Shown: positions 9,429-19,723 of the stretch, piece by piece
Layout: each line of letters opens with the position of its first letter
Position numbering within the stretch: position 1 is the first letter of the stretch
Origin: Nitrospiria bacterium
GTDB taxonomy: Bacteria; Nitrospirota; Nitrospiria; SBBL01; JAADHI01
Length of the DNA: 47,680 nucleotides
Direction of reading: 5' to 3'
NCBI GenBank assembly: GCA_945787655.1
Contig: CALZIJ010000014.1
Coordinates: 1 to 47,680, forward strand
Notes under the pieces: model-generated
Told to the model about the DNA's origin: nothing
What the model saw: the letters and a program-made list of their open reading frames with translations, nothing else
Databases searched by the model: none
Position numbers and translations under genes: made by a program

Positions 9429-10886
9429 TTATTGCAACCGGAGCGATTTCAGCATTTTTTCTGAGGTTTCCTTGCCTTGTTGAACACAATCTGGAATTCC
9501 GACACCCCGGTAAGGCGCTCCGCAGAGAAAAAAACCCGGATGTTTTTGTGTTTCGTGTTCGACATTGGAAACCCAATCAAGATGACCGACATGATACTGC
9601 GGATTGGCCTTATTCCACCGAAAGGTGCGGGCAACAACGGGTTCGCCATTAATCTCTAGAATGGGTTTCAACTCCTTGTGGACGGTAGAGATTAAGTCGG
9701 CATCATCCTGTTCAGTCACTTCGGGGTGGTGAGCTCCTCCCATAAAAACACGAATAAGAACATGGTCTTTAGGAGCGCGACCCGGAAATTTGGTCGAACT
9801 CCAGGTCGATGCCATCATGGAAGACGGTTCTTTCCGTGGTACAACAAATCCAAATCCGTTTAAAGGATGCTGAACGTTTTTTCTGTTAAATCCCAAAGAA
9901 ACCGTTGCAGTAGAAACATAGGTCATTTCCTGAAGCAATTGGGAGAGGGGATGATCCCATGGTTCTATCCACCGGGCTGCGGTGTAGGTAGGCGTGGTGA
10001 TGGCTATGGCATCTGCGGAAATATGCGTATCTTCAGTCTGCACGTTGTATCCTGAGTTTTGCGGGGAAACAGATAAAACGGGACAGTTCGTCTTGATTTC
10101 TACCTGGTCCAGTTTTTCTCTTAGTGCAGAGACAAGACTTGAAAGACCTTCATCCAGTGTCACAAAGAGAGACCATTTTGGAGGCGGATGCCCTTGTTTT
10201 TTGCTCTGGCTCTGACGTTTAAGCATGCCTTTAATTAAACTGCCATGGGCGTGTTCCAATTGGGCAAACTGCGGGAAGGCGGCTTTCATACTGAGTTTCT
10301 CAGCATCACCCGCAAAAATGCCAGCGAGTATGGGTTCCGCAAAAAGCTGAACGGCTTCTTCCCCCAAGCGGCGCCGAACGAAAGAAGCAATACTTTCATC
10401 TTCGATGGATGATTTTTTCGAAATAAACAGATCCATTCCCATCCGGACTTTTCCCGGAAGCGAGATCAAAGGGCTTAGGGCAAAAGGGAGGAGTTTCCCG
10501 GGTACCATGAGGTTAAAGCCTTTCGGCATGGCGACGAGTTTTCCCATGGAAAGAATATAAACTGATTTATGGACCGGATGGGTTTGAACGAGACGGTCGC
10601 TGAGGCCAAGCGCTTCGATAAGTGCCATACCCCCTTTTTTTTGGGTGATAAAAGAATCCGGACCGCCTTCAATGATAAAGTCATCCACTCGCTCGGAAAC
10701 AATTTTCCCTCCGAGCCGGGGACTGGATTCAAGCAGGCAAAGATCAATGGGATAACCTTCCTTTTTAATTGTTTCCTGAAGAAAGTATGCGGTTGAAAGC
10801 CCCGTGATCCCGCCGCCTATAATCAATATTTTTTTACGAGTGGATGACATTTGCGCCATTTTACGTGAATTGCGTGTGGGTTTCAA
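9429..10886 (-). CDS. hemG: Protoporphyrinogen/coproporphyrinogen oxidase (HemY/HemG type)
   Basis: 'KKILIIGGGITGLSTAYFLQ...PRLGGKIVSERVDDFIIEGGPDSFITQKKGG' and C-terminal 'FFLCGAPYRGVGIPDCVQQGKE'. Confidence 0.92.
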   Translation of the reverse strand: MKPTRNSRKMAQMSSTRKKILIIGGGITGLSTAYFLQETIKKEGYPIDLCLLESSPRLGGKIVSERVDDFIIEGGPDSFITQKKGGMALIEALGLSDRLVQTHPVHKSVYILSMGKLVAMPKGFNLMVPGKLLPFALSPLISLPGKVRMGMDLFISKKSSIEDESIASFVRRRLGEEAVQLFAEPILAGIFAGDAEKLSMKAAFPQFAQLEHAHGSLIKGMLKRQSQSKKQGHPPPKWSLFVTLDEGLSSLVSALREKLDQVEIKTNCPVLSVSPQNSGYNVQTEDTHISADAIAITTPTYTAARWIEPWDHPLSQLLQEMTYVSTATVSLGFNRKNVQHPLNGFGFVVPRKEPSSMMASTWSSTKFPGRAPKDHVLIRVFMGGAHHPEVTEQDDADLISTVHKELKPILEINGEPVVARTFRWNKANPQYHVGHLDWVSNVEHETQKHPGFFLCGAPYRGVGIPDCVQQGKETSEKMLKSLRLQ

Positions 10887-10919
10887 ATGGCTGTGTCAAA
10901 CGTAATAAACTTGATTATT

Positions 10920-10948
10920 TTGACGTGTTTTGGAATATGCACTACAAT
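10920..10948 (+). promoter_or_regulatory. Predicted sigma70-type promoter upstream of the 65-aa ORF
   Basis: TTGACG - 17 bp - TACAAT. Confidence 0.55.
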
Positions 10949-11036
10949 TATTGGAAACATACCTGATAAATATAGCTGTTTTCAGGCTGAAGCCGTGTTA
11001 TGCTTGGTATAGGGAAATTTATGTTGAGAGAAAAAA

Positions 11037-11234
11037 ATGACTGAAAAAATATTGATTGAAAAAGCATCCGGTGGCTATATCCTGTCGGACGCCAACCCTG
11101 ACCCTAAAAACCCTGGGGATCTTTGGATGAACAAAGCGGTATTCCACGATTTTACTTCCGTTGTGGAGGAACTTCGGCGAAGATTTTGTGTGTCCGATAT
11201 TATTGCTTCTCAGGAAGGGAAATTCTCCCTTTAG
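11037..11234 (+). CDS. Small hypothetical protein, 65 aa
   Basis: intact ORF starting ATG downstream of a good promoter match; no recognised domain. Confidence 0.55.
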   Translation: MTEKILIEKASGGYILSDANPDPKNPGDLWMNKAVFHDFTSVVEELRRRFCVSDIIASQEGKFSL

Positions 11235-11600
11235 CTTATAGAATCAAGTCATTCTAAACCACTGTTTATTTTTACCCCTTAAACACGTCTTATATTTGCC
11301 CTCAGTGTTTCCAGTCGCCGGATCTGGTGCGTCTGGAGACTCCCCCGGCAGACCCCCGTTATAGGCGTGTCTTTCATTGTACTTATAAAAAGATCTGTTA
11401 GAGTTGTTATAAAATGGCGGTGTTTTTTGCAATGCCGATGCAGGCCATTCTTGACGATGCCAAAGGTGCCGGATGAGCGGTTCTTTTTTTCGATAGTGTA
11501 TCGATTGGAGCCTGGGTCTAAAGATTAGGGGCGGGATGACCGATTAGTTTAAATATTATTGAAAATAGGGAACTTGGAATATGCTTGCGAATAAGGGGAT

Positions 11601-13556
11601 GTGGAGAAGGTAAGAATGGGGAGTCTTAAGCTCAATATTCGCGGAAAATTAATGGCAAGTTTTCTCTTGCTGGTCGGAATATTCTTATCCGTTGGGAGCG
11701 TGGTTTATTTTGATAGTACCAAGATTTTCTTTTTAATTACCCGTCTGGAAGAACAAACAACGCGTGTGCTTCAGGCATCCAAGGGATTGGAAGCCGACTT
11801 TAAAAAAACCGGGGAATTTTTTTCGTCTGCGATTTCCTTCAGCGATGAAGAAATGTACCAAAAGGCGCTTGATCAAAGTGAAAAAATGATGGCCCGGATA
11901 GCATTGATTCGTGATACACCGGGCGAGGATCAGACCAAAATACAAGACATTCACTCCCTTTTGATGCGCTATCAAAAAAGTGGTGAATCGATATACCGGG
12001 CTATTACTTCTGACGAACATTTTGAAACAACTGCAGAAAAACTAGGGGCCTTTGGCAATTTGGCGAAGGACTTAAATGAGATCCTGTCGAAGTTTAGAGC
12101 ATCAAAGGAAGCCGCACTAAAACAGGACGTATTCGATATTCGCAAAGGCGCCCAGCATATCCAGTTTGCCATTGTTTTGATCGGATTGATCACGACATTT
12201 TCAGGCATCGCCATTGCCTTCATTATGAGCCGCAGCATTGTCCAGCCCTTGCGTGAAATGTCAGATGCCGCACAAGGCATTGCTCAAGGCAATCTTTCTG
12301 CCACGCTCGCGGTGAGGGGAAATGATGAAGTCGGTGTGTTATCAAGAAGTTTTAATGTCATGGTAGAGGGCTTGAGAAAAGCAGATGGCCAAGCTCTAAA
12401 AATCGCCCGGATTTCGGCCATGGTTGAAAACGCTCCCTACGGGATGTTATTTGCCGACAATACTCATAAAATAACCTATATGAACCCGGTGGCATTCGAG
12501 ATGTTAAAAAAACTGGAGGCTCTGCTCCCTTGTCCTGCAGATCGTATTGTGGGCCAGGAAATTGATATTTTTCATGCGAATCCGGAAAGAATCCGAAAAT
12601 TGATTTCTGACCCCAAAAACCTGCCCCACCGAGGCAGAATAAAGCTGGGAGAAGAGGTAATCGAGCTTAATATTTCTGCTGTTTTTGATCAACAGAACAA
12701 CCGGATTGGCACCTTCACGTCATGGCAGTTTGTGACACAGGAATTTCATATTATAGATACCTTGCAGGAAACAATGGCCTCCCTTTCTTTTGAAGCCACA
12801 CATCTGTCTGATGCCAGCCGCCAAATGAGCGGAAACCTCGAGACCGTCGGGAAAAAAGCCAGTCGTGCCAGTACAACGAGTAAGGAAACGACCAGCAATG
12901 TGGAAGTAGTGGCCTCTTCTTCTGAAGAAATGTCGGCTACCGTAAAAGAAATTTCCAAAAATGTTCAAGTTGCCAGCCAGATTACTACTCAAGCGGTGGA
13001 AAAAGCCCATCATGCGAATGAAACAATATCGAAACTGGGAGAATCTTCTGTTGAAATTGGCAAGGTGATTCAAGTGATCAGTTCCATCGCGGCACAAACG
13101 AATCAACTGGCCTTGAATGCGACGATTGAAGCAGCGCGGTCAGGTGAGGCCGGAAAAGGATTTTCCGTGGTGGCCAACGAAGTGAAGGCCTTGGCCAAAC
13201 AAACCTCTGACGCCACTTCTGAAATTCAACGGCGGATATCTGCGATTCAGGAAAGTACGGAAGAAGCCGTCGTGGCCATTGAGGAAATTGGTTCGATCAT
13301 TATGAAAAGCAGCGAAATCGCAACTTCTATTGCCGGGGCAATCGAGGAGCAGTCCGTCACGACATCTGAAATCAGCGATAATGCCGGTGAAGCGGCACAG
13401 GGGGCCATGGAAGTTTTTGAGACGGTCGATGAAATTTCATCAGCCACAAATGATACTGCAAAAGAAGCCGAGCAGGTATTGATGGCCTCTGCGAACTTGT
13501 CAGAATTGGCGCAAAACCTTAAAACACTGATCGAAGATTTAAGTCGTAAACGCTAA
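11601..13556 (+). CDS. Methyl-accepting chemotaxis protein (4HB-like periplasmic region, HAMP, PAS, MA domain)
   Basis: two TMs, HAMP 'SRSIVQPLREMSDAAQGIAQGNLSATLAVRGNDEVGVLSRSFN', hairpin tip 'IAAQTNQLALNATIEAARSGEAGKGFSVVANEVKALAKQT'. ATG at 11616 preceded by GGAGAAGG is the likelier start than GTG 11601. Confidence 0.95.
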   Translation: MEKVRMGSLKLNIRGKLMASFLLLVGIFLSVGSVVYFDSTKIFFLITRLEEQTTRVLQASKGLEADFKKTGEFFSSAISFSDEEMYQKALDQSEKMMARIALIRDTPGEDQTKIQDIHSLLMRYQKSGESIYRAITSDEHFETTAEKLGAFGNLAKDLNEILSKFRASKEAALKQDVFDIRKGAQHIQFAIVLIGLITTFSGIAIAFIMSRSIVQPLREMSDAAQGIAQGNLSATLAVRGNDEVGVLSRSFNVMVEGLRKADGQALKIARISAMVENAPYGMLFADNTHKITYMNPVAFEMLKKLEALLPCPADRIVGQEIDIFHANPERIRKLISDPKNLPHRGRIKLGEEVIELNISAVFDQQNNRIGTFTSWQFVTQEFHIIDTLQETMASLSFEATHLSDASRQMSGNLETVGKKASRASTTSKETTSNVEVVASSSEEMSATVKEISKNVQVASQITTQAVEKAHHANETISKLGESSVEIGKVIQVISSIAAQTNQLALNATIEAARSGEAGKGFSVVANEVKALAKQTSDATSEIQRRISAIQESTEEAVVAIEEIGSIIMKSSEIATSIAGAIEEQSVTTSEISDNAGEAAQGAMEVFETVDEISSATNDTAKEAEQVLMASANLSELAQNLKTLIEDLSRKR

Positions 13557-13768
13557 ACAGATCACGTCTTTGTTGCACGACTTTTCCCACGATAAATACC
13601 TTAAAATGGTGTCCTGAAAAAAGCATGCAAGACCCTTGGGTTCGGCAGATCAGGGGTGTGTTGTTACCCCATACAGACACTTCATTGTCATTTTTGACTT
13701 GAACATTTTATGATCAGGTTTACAATGAAACAGATTTTTGGGGAACAAAGACAAAAAATAAGGCCCGG

Positions 13769-15004
13769 ATGGGTTTGTTCTTGAACGGGCCAGGGTCAAA
13801 AGCAGTGATGGAAAAGAAATCAAAAGCCATAGTGGAGCAACAGTTCCTGAAAAGAACCCGCCCCGTTTTGGAAAAAACAGCCTATTCATTGCAGTCTCCG
13901 CAGGGGGCTTATGTTCAGCTAAACAGGCGCACTGTGCTCAATCTTTCTTCCCATAATTATCTCGGTTTGGCCAATGATCCGATGGTCGTTCACGCTGCAA
14001 AAGAAGGACTGAAAGACCGGGGGTATGGCCTGGCTTCGGCCACAACGGGTACAGTTACCCTGGATTTGCACAAAAATTTGGAAAACACCATCACTGCTTT
14101 TCTGCAAACAGAAGAAAGCCTGATTGTTGCTTCAGTTGTTGAAACATATACCGGTCTGTTTCAGGCTTTTTTGGGAGAAGAAGATGCTGTCCTTTCCGAT
14201 ACCCTGAACCCGCCGTCCATAATGGACGGCATCCGCCTTTGCGAAGCCAAGCACTATCGTTACCGTCATAAGGATATGAGTGATTTGGAGTGTGTATTAA
14301 AGATGACTGCGGATTGCAGGCTTCGTCTTATTGTGACCTGCGGGGTGTTTCCCATGGATGGCCAGCTTGCGCCGCTTGCTGAAATTTGTCGTTTGGCCGA
14401 TCAGTATGACGCGATCGTGCTGGTCGATGATGCCCACGGCATCGGTGTCTTGGGTGAAAGGGGCCGGGGGAGCGGGGAATCTTGCGGTGTTTCAAGCCGG
14501 ATTGATTTAGTCACGGGGGCCTTGGGCATGGCAATGGGTGGAACCCCGGGCGGGTTTATTTCGGGCCAAAAGGGGTTAATAAACGGGTTACGCCAGTCTT
14601 CGTACACGGGTTTTGAGTCATCCCCCCTGCCGCCAATGGTTGCGGCCGGAGCGATTAAAGCGTTTGAGCTTGCAGAGTCGAGTGATGTATTGAGAAATAC
14701 GCTGTTGAATCACACGGCATTTTTTCGTCAGGGACTGACCCGCATGGGCTACATAATCAAACCAGGGACTCACCCGATTATTCCCGTTTTAATCGATGAC
14801 GAGAAACAGGCGCGCCAACTGTCTTTATTGCTCTTTGAATCCGGAATCTATGCAGAAGCGGTGGTTTTTCCTCTCGTGCCTGAGGGAGACATGGGGCTGC
14901 GGGTGCAGATTTCTGCCTTGCATACAGAGGAAGACTTGTCCTTTGCGCTGGATCAATTTAAAAGCGTTGGTCAAACTATCGGTCTGCTGTTTCCCGAAGA
15001 ATAG
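13769..15004 (+). CDS. AONS/KBL-like alpha-oxoamine synthase family protein (fold type I PLP family) lacking the PLP lysine
   Basis: 'LNLSSHNYLGLANDPMV', 'VLSDTLNPPSIMDGIRLCEAKHYRYRH', 'VLVDDAHGIGVLGERGRGSGE', 'LVTGALGMAMGGTPGGFISG' (canonical TGTLGKALGG). Confidence 0.9.
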   Translation: MGLFLNGPGSKAVMEKKSKAIVEQQFLKRTRPVLEKTAYSLQSPQGAYVQLNRRTVLNLSSHNYLGLANDPMVVHAAKEGLKDRGYGLASATTGTVTLDLHKNLENTITAFLQTEESLIVASVVETYTGLFQAFLGEEDAVLSDTLNPPSIMDGIRLCEAKHYRYRHKDMSDLECVLKMTADCRLRLIVTCGVFPMDGQLAPLAEICRLADQYDAIVLVDDAHGIGVLGERGRGSGESCGVSSRIDLVTGALGMAMGGTPGGFISGQKGLINGLRQSSYTGFESSPLPPMVAAGAIKAFELAESSDVLRNTLLNHTAFFRQGLTRMGYIIKPGTHPIIPVLIDDEKQARQLSLLLFESGIYAEAVVFPLVPEGDMGLRVQISALHTEEDLSFALDQFKSVGQTIGLLFPEE

Positions 15005-15085
15005 CGATTTTCACACAGACCGATTCCAGGTGGTTTGGAAAATGAGGGCTTTCGTATCCGGTATCCTTTTTTCTATAATTGATAG

Positions 15086-18000
15086 ATGGCCCTGTCTTCT
15101 TTTCATCCGCTGATTTCGAACTGGTTTGAACAACGTTTTGGCAGGCCAACCTCGGCTCAGGCAGAAGGGTGGCCTGCGATACTCAAGCACCAGGATACCT
15201 TGATTGCCGCCCCGACCGGGTCAGGAAAAACCCTTGCGGCCTTTATGGCCTGTTTGGATCGACTGGTGCGTGAGGGCCTGTCCGGCACTCTGAGCGACCG
15301 CCCCAGCGTCGTTTATGTTTCTCCGCTAAAAGCCCTGAGCAACGACGTACAACGTAATCTGGAAACCCCGCTTCAGGAAATTAAGGCACTCGCAGAAGAA
15401 AGGGGCATAGCACTCCCGGAAATTCGGACGTGGGTTCGCACTGGCGACACACCTCAGAGTGAACGGCGGGCCATGTTGAAAAATCCGCCGCACATCATTA
15501 TTACCACACCGGAGTCACTTTATTTGTTATTAACCGCCGAGTCGAGCCGGGCCCTGCTTAATGGGGTTGAAACCTTGATTATCGATGAAGTGCACGCAGT
15601 GGCACGGGACAAACGCGGCGCGCATCTGAGTCTGACATTGGAGCGGCTTGCACATTTATGCGAAAAACGTCCGGTACGCATCGGTTTATCCGCAACGCAG
15701 AAGCCGATTGAACGGATGGCGCAATTTCTTGTCGGCTCGGCGAATATCGATGCCGCAGGCCAGCCAGCCTGTCATATTGTAGACACGGGTCATCTCAGGG
15801 CGCTTGATCTTGCCATTGAAACGCCGCGTTCCCCGCTTTCCGCCGTGTGCTCAAACGAACAATGGCAGGAGGTATACGAGCAAATCGGTGAACTGGTGCA
15901 ATCTCACCGGAGCACACTTATTTTTGTGAATACCCGTCGCTTATCAGAGCGGGTGACGCACCATCTTTCAGAGTTGATCGGCAAGGAACACGTGACCTCT
16001 CACCACGGCAGTCTTTCAAAGAAAAGCCGGCTCTTGGCCGAAAAACGTCTCAAGTCAGGGGACTTGAAGGCCGTTGTCGCCACCGCATCGCTGGAGCTTG
16101 GAATTGATATCGGGACGATTGATCTTGTGATTCAAATCGGGAGCCCGCGCGCCATCGCCACCTTTTTACAGAGAATCGGCCGGTCGGGACATGCATTGGG
16201 CCAGGTTCCAAAAGGCCGTTTATTTGCTTTGACCCGGGATGAATTGCTGGAAGCCGCCGCTTTGATTCGGGCAGTTCGGGCGGGGCATCTGGATCAAATT
16301 ATGATTCCGAAAGGACCGTTGGATATTCTCGCGCAACAAATTGTGGCGATGAGTGCCGTGGAGGAATGGGAAGAAACCGCATTGTTTTCCCTTGTTTGCA
16401 AGGCGTATCCCTACCGAGATCTTTCAAAAAAAAGATATGAAGCCTTGCTCACCATGTTGAGCGAGGGAATTCCCAGCAGTCATGGCCCAAAAGGGGCTTA
16501 TGTGTATCGAGACAGGATTTCAGGGCGTCTCAAGGGACGGCGGGGCGCAAGGCTTGCGGCCCTGACTTCAGGCGGGGCCATACCGGATCTTGCGGACTAT
16601 AAAGTGGTTTCCGAACCGGAAGGCATCACGGTGGGGTCCGTGGATGAAGATTTTGCTGTCGAGAGTCTGGCTGGAGATGTTTTTTTACTGGGAAACACAT
16701 CCTGGAGAATTCAGCATGTCCGCTCAGGCGAGGTCGTTGTGAATGATGCGCAGGGCGCGGCCCCGACCATTCCGTTTTGGCGGGGAGAAGCGCCTTCGCG
16801 AACCTTGGAACTGTCGCAGGCGGTGTCCCGGTTAAGAGAAGAAATCGGACAACGTCTGGATTGCCCTGAAATGGCCGCAAGGTGGCTGAGTGAAGAGGCG
16901 TCAGTTTCCGAAAAAGGCGCTTTGGGAGCTGTGGAATATCTTACTGCACAGAAAGCGTCTGTCGGCATGATTCCCACCCAGAGTCATATCTTGTTTGAGC
17001 GGTTTTTTGACGAATCCGGTGGAATGCAGTTGGTCATTCATGCGCCATTTGGCGGTCGGGTGAACCGTGCATACGGTCTTGCTTTGCGGAAACGGTTTTG
17101 CCGACGATTTGATTTTGAACTGCAGGCCAGCGCTGATGACAACGGACTGGTGCTTTCCCTTGGTCCACAACAGGGTTTTGCTCTGGAAGAGGTGTTGAAT
17201 ATGGTTCGACCGGAGGGCGCACAAGCGATGTTGGAGCAGGCGCTTTTGCCCTCCCCCTTTTTTACGACCCGCTGGCGATGGAATACGACGCGGGCCTTGG
17301 TGGTGCTTCGGCAGCGTGGTGGAAAACGGGTGCCTCCACCCTTGCAGCGTTTTCGTGCGGATGATTTGTTGACACAAGTTTTTCCGGCGTTAACGTCTTG
17401 CCCGGACAATGGCAATTATGCGGGAAACCTGGAGATCCCTGAGCATCCCTTGATCCGGCAAACCGTCGATGATGTACTCCATGAAGCCATGGATATTGAG
17501 GCCTGGCTTCGTCTTTTGGAAGACATTCATAACAAACGCATTGCGGTGACATTTCTGGATACGCGGGAGCCTTCTCCTTTTTCATATCAGTTATTAAATG
17601 CCCAGCCCTATGCTTTTTTGGATGATGCCCCGCTCGAAGAACGCCGTGCGCGCGCGGTTGCAACGCGCCGTACACTTTCCGTGGCCTCCATGCAAGACCT
17701 TGGAGCCCTTGATCCGGCCGCGATCGAACAGGTGAGAAGAGAGTCCTGGCCGCTGGTAACGGACGCCGATGCGCTGCATGATGTTTTGTTGTCCACTGGA
17801 ATCCTGCCCGAAGAAGACGCAAAACCGCTTCACCCATTATTAAGTGATCCGGCCGCCAAAGGGGAGTGGGATCATTGGTTCCGGGTGCTGCTATCAGACG
17901 GCCGGGCGGCGCGGGGCATCGATTCAAAAGGACGATGTTACTGGATTGCCTCTGAAAAATGGCCCATGGTTTCCGCCGCACGAAGCGATCTGTCTCTAGA

Positions 18001-19462
18001 ACAGGAAATCGAAGTGCCGAAAGACCTTCAACTGGAATGGGGCGCTGCTGAGTCTTGGCTCGCCTTGATTCGAGGACGGATGGATATTTGGGGGCCTGCC
18101 ACGGCGGAGCAGCTTTCTGCGGCGCTCGGTCTTGCCATTGGGCCAATTGAAGCCACACTTGAGGCCCTGGAAGGGGAAGGCACCATAATGCGGGGGCGAT
18201 TTACTCCTCAGCCTCAGACACCACAGGAACGGGAGTATTGCGCGCGGCATTTACTGGCCCGTATTCACCGCTTGACGCTAAACGGCTTACGCAGTCAAAT
18301 TGTTCCGGTATCCCCGGAAACATTGATGCGGTTTTTGTTTCAATGGCAGCATTTGCATAAAGACAAAACCCTTCAAGGCCGGGACGGGGTTCAGGAAGTA
18401 ATTGCCCGTTTGCAGGGATTTGAAATTCCGGCAAAACTCTGGGAAACACATATTCTTCCGGGCCGCGTTTCAGGATACCAAAGTCGATGGCTGGATGAGT
18501 TGGCCTTATCCGGGGAAATCTGTTGGGGGCGTACTGCGGAAAGCTTGACACGAAATGCTACAAAGGTGTTGCCTGTTTCTCTGATGTTGCGGGACGATAT
18601 GCTTTGGCTTCGGTCTTGTCGAAAAAGTCAATCGGGAGATGAGCGCAAGACGTTAAGCGGCGATGCCGAGCGCGTGCTTGAAATTTTGTTTGAGTCAGGG
18701 GCCCTGTTTTTTAATGAATTACAGTTGAAGGCCAAATTGCTGCCGACTCAATTGGAAAAAGCGCTTTGGGAACTGGTGGCCGCCGGGCGGGTCAGCGGAG
18801 ACGGGTTTAGCGCGGTTCGGTCACTCACCAAAAATAAAGCCAAAAATACAGGATATTTGCAAAGACGTGCAAAACGGTTTTGGGGCGGCCGTGTGCCGTC
18901 ACTGATCCCGAAAGGAAACGGCCGTTGGTGGCGCATGCCGGATTTTGAAAACGGGGGAGAGGAATCTACGGATATCCCTGAGGCCGATTCTGATGTTGTA
19001 AGGCTTTGGGCCTTACAACTTTTAGAACGTTACGGGGTGTTTTTTCGAAGTCTTTTAACCAGGGAATCCGGCGCACCGCCCTGGCGGGATTTGCTTCCGG
19101 TTTTCAAAAAATTGGAGGCTCGCGGCGAGATACGGGGCGGGCGTTTTATTGCCAGCCTTTCAGGAGAACAATTTGCTTTGCCGGATGCGATTCCCCTGCT
19201 CAGGCGGGCCGGGCAAGATATTTTAAAAACGATCACGGTCATTTCGGCCGCCGACCCCCTGAATTTGATTGGAATATTAACGGAAGATGCCAAAGTCCCG
19301 GCTTTGTCCACGAATGTGATTGCGTACTTGGGCGGTCAATATGCCGGACATATTCAGGGGAGGGAAAACTGGGTCGACCCTGAGATAGATGCTGTAACTG
19401 CCTCTGAAATTCATCAAAAAATGACTGATTTCCTCCATAGGGGCCCATTTTTTAGGGATTAG
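15086..19462 (+). CDS. lhr: Large Lhr-type DEAD/DEAH superfamily 2 helicase with long C-terminal extension
   Basis: 1458 aa; 'APTGSGKTLAAFMACLDRLV', 'IIDEVHAVARDKRGAHLSLTLERL', 'GLSATQKP', 'ELGIDIGTIDLVIQIGSPRAIATFLQRIGRSGH'. Confidence 0.95.
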   Translation: MALSSFHPLISNWFEQRFGRPTSAQAEGWPAILKHQDTLIAAPTGSGKTLAAFMACLDRLVREGLSGTLSDRPSVVYVSPLKALSNDVQRNLETPLQEIKALAEERGIALPEIRTWVRTGDTPQSERRAMLKNPPHIIITTPESLYLLLTAESSRALLNGVETLIIDEVHAVARDKRGAHLSLTLERLAHLCEKRPVRIGLSATQKPIERMAQFLVGSANIDAAGQPACHIVDTGHLRALDLAIETPRSPLSAVCSNEQWQEVYEQIGELVQSHRSTLIFVNTRRLSERVTHHLSELIGKEHVTSHHGSLSKKSRLLAEKRLKSGDLKAVVATASLELGIDIGTIDLVIQIGSPRAIATFLQRIGRSGHALGQVPKGRLFALTRDELLEAAALIRAVRAGHLDQIMIPKGPLDILAQQIVAMSAVEEWEETALFSLVCKAYPYRDLSKKRYEALLTMLSEGIPSSHGPKGAYVYRDRISGRLKGRRGARLAALTSGGAIPDLADYKVVSEPEGITVGSVDEDFAVESLAGDVFLLGNTSWRIQHVRSGEVVVNDAQGAAPTIPFWRGEAPSRTLELSQAVSRLREEIGQRLDCPEMAARWLSEEASVSEKGALGAVEYLTAQKASVGMIPTQSHILFERFFDESGGMQLVIHAPFGGRVNRAYGLALRKRFCRRFDFELQASADDNGLVLSLGPQQGFALEEVLNMVRPEGAQAMLEQALLPSPFFTTRWRWNTTRALVVLRQRGGKRVPPPLQRFRADDLLTQVFPALTSCPDNGNYAGNLEIPEHPLIRQTVDDVLHEAMDIEAWLRLLEDIHNKRIAVTFLDTREPSPFSYQLLNAQPYAFLDDAPLEERRARAVATRRTLSVASMQDLGALDPAAIEQVRRESWPLVTDADALHDVLLSTGILPEEDAKPLHPLLSDPAAKGEWDHWFRVLLSDGRAARGIDSKGRCYWIASEKWPMVSAARSDLSLEQEIEVPKDLQLEWGAAESWLALIRGRMDIWGPATAEQLSAALGLAIGPIEATLEALEGEGTIMRGRFTPQPQTPQEREYCARHLLARIHRLTLNGLRSQIVPVSPETLMRFLFQWQHLHKDKTLQGRDGVQEVIARLQGFEIPAKLWETHILPGRVSGYQSRWLDELALSGEICWGRTAESLTRNATKVLPVSLMLRDDMLWLRSCRKSQSGDERKTLSGDAERVLEILFESGALFFNELQLKAKLLPTQLEKALWELVAAGRVSGDGFSAVRSLTKNKAKNTGYLQRRAKRFWGGRVPSLIPKGNGRWWRMPDFENGGEESTDIPEADSDVVRLWALQLLERYGVFFRSLLTRESGAPPWRDLLPVFKKLEARGEIRGGRFIASLSGEQFALPDAIPLLRRAGQDILKTITVISAADPLNLIGILTEDAKVPALSTNVIAYLGGQYAGHIQGRENWVDPEIDAVTASEIHQKMTDFLHRGPFFRD

Positions 19463-19723
19463 GAAGGTTTTTCCCTTTAAACGTACCCTTTAATTTGATA
19501 AAGTTTGGATATATATAAACAGGCTCTATCTGCTTTTCTTCCATTCTTTCAATTCGCCACAGGTTCCTCCGCGTTTCTGTTCTCTATCGGCAGTTATTTC
19601 GTTCTCTGTATTGTTTTGTTTTCCTTTACGTAAGTATGAAAAAAGGTTGGCATTATCAACACGAGTCCCGTAATCCTTGCACTTCGGTTTAAAAATGCCC
19701 AGGCGTGGCTATTCTCTTTTTTA

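Noticed and set aside
11244-11432. 62-aa minus-strand ORF in the intergenic region before the chemotaxis receptor
   Set aside because: Low-complexity, polar translation without RBS or recognised motif.
11440-11600. Possible c-di-GMP (GEMM) riboswitch upstream of the chemotaxis receptor
   Set aside because: The conserved GEMM core could not be read; only a short TCGATA/TATCGA palindrome was seen.
17262-18158. 298-aa minus-strand ORF inside the Lhr-type helicase
   Set aside because: Antisense shadow of a well supported helicase C-terminal region; Pro/Arg-rich nonsense-like composition.
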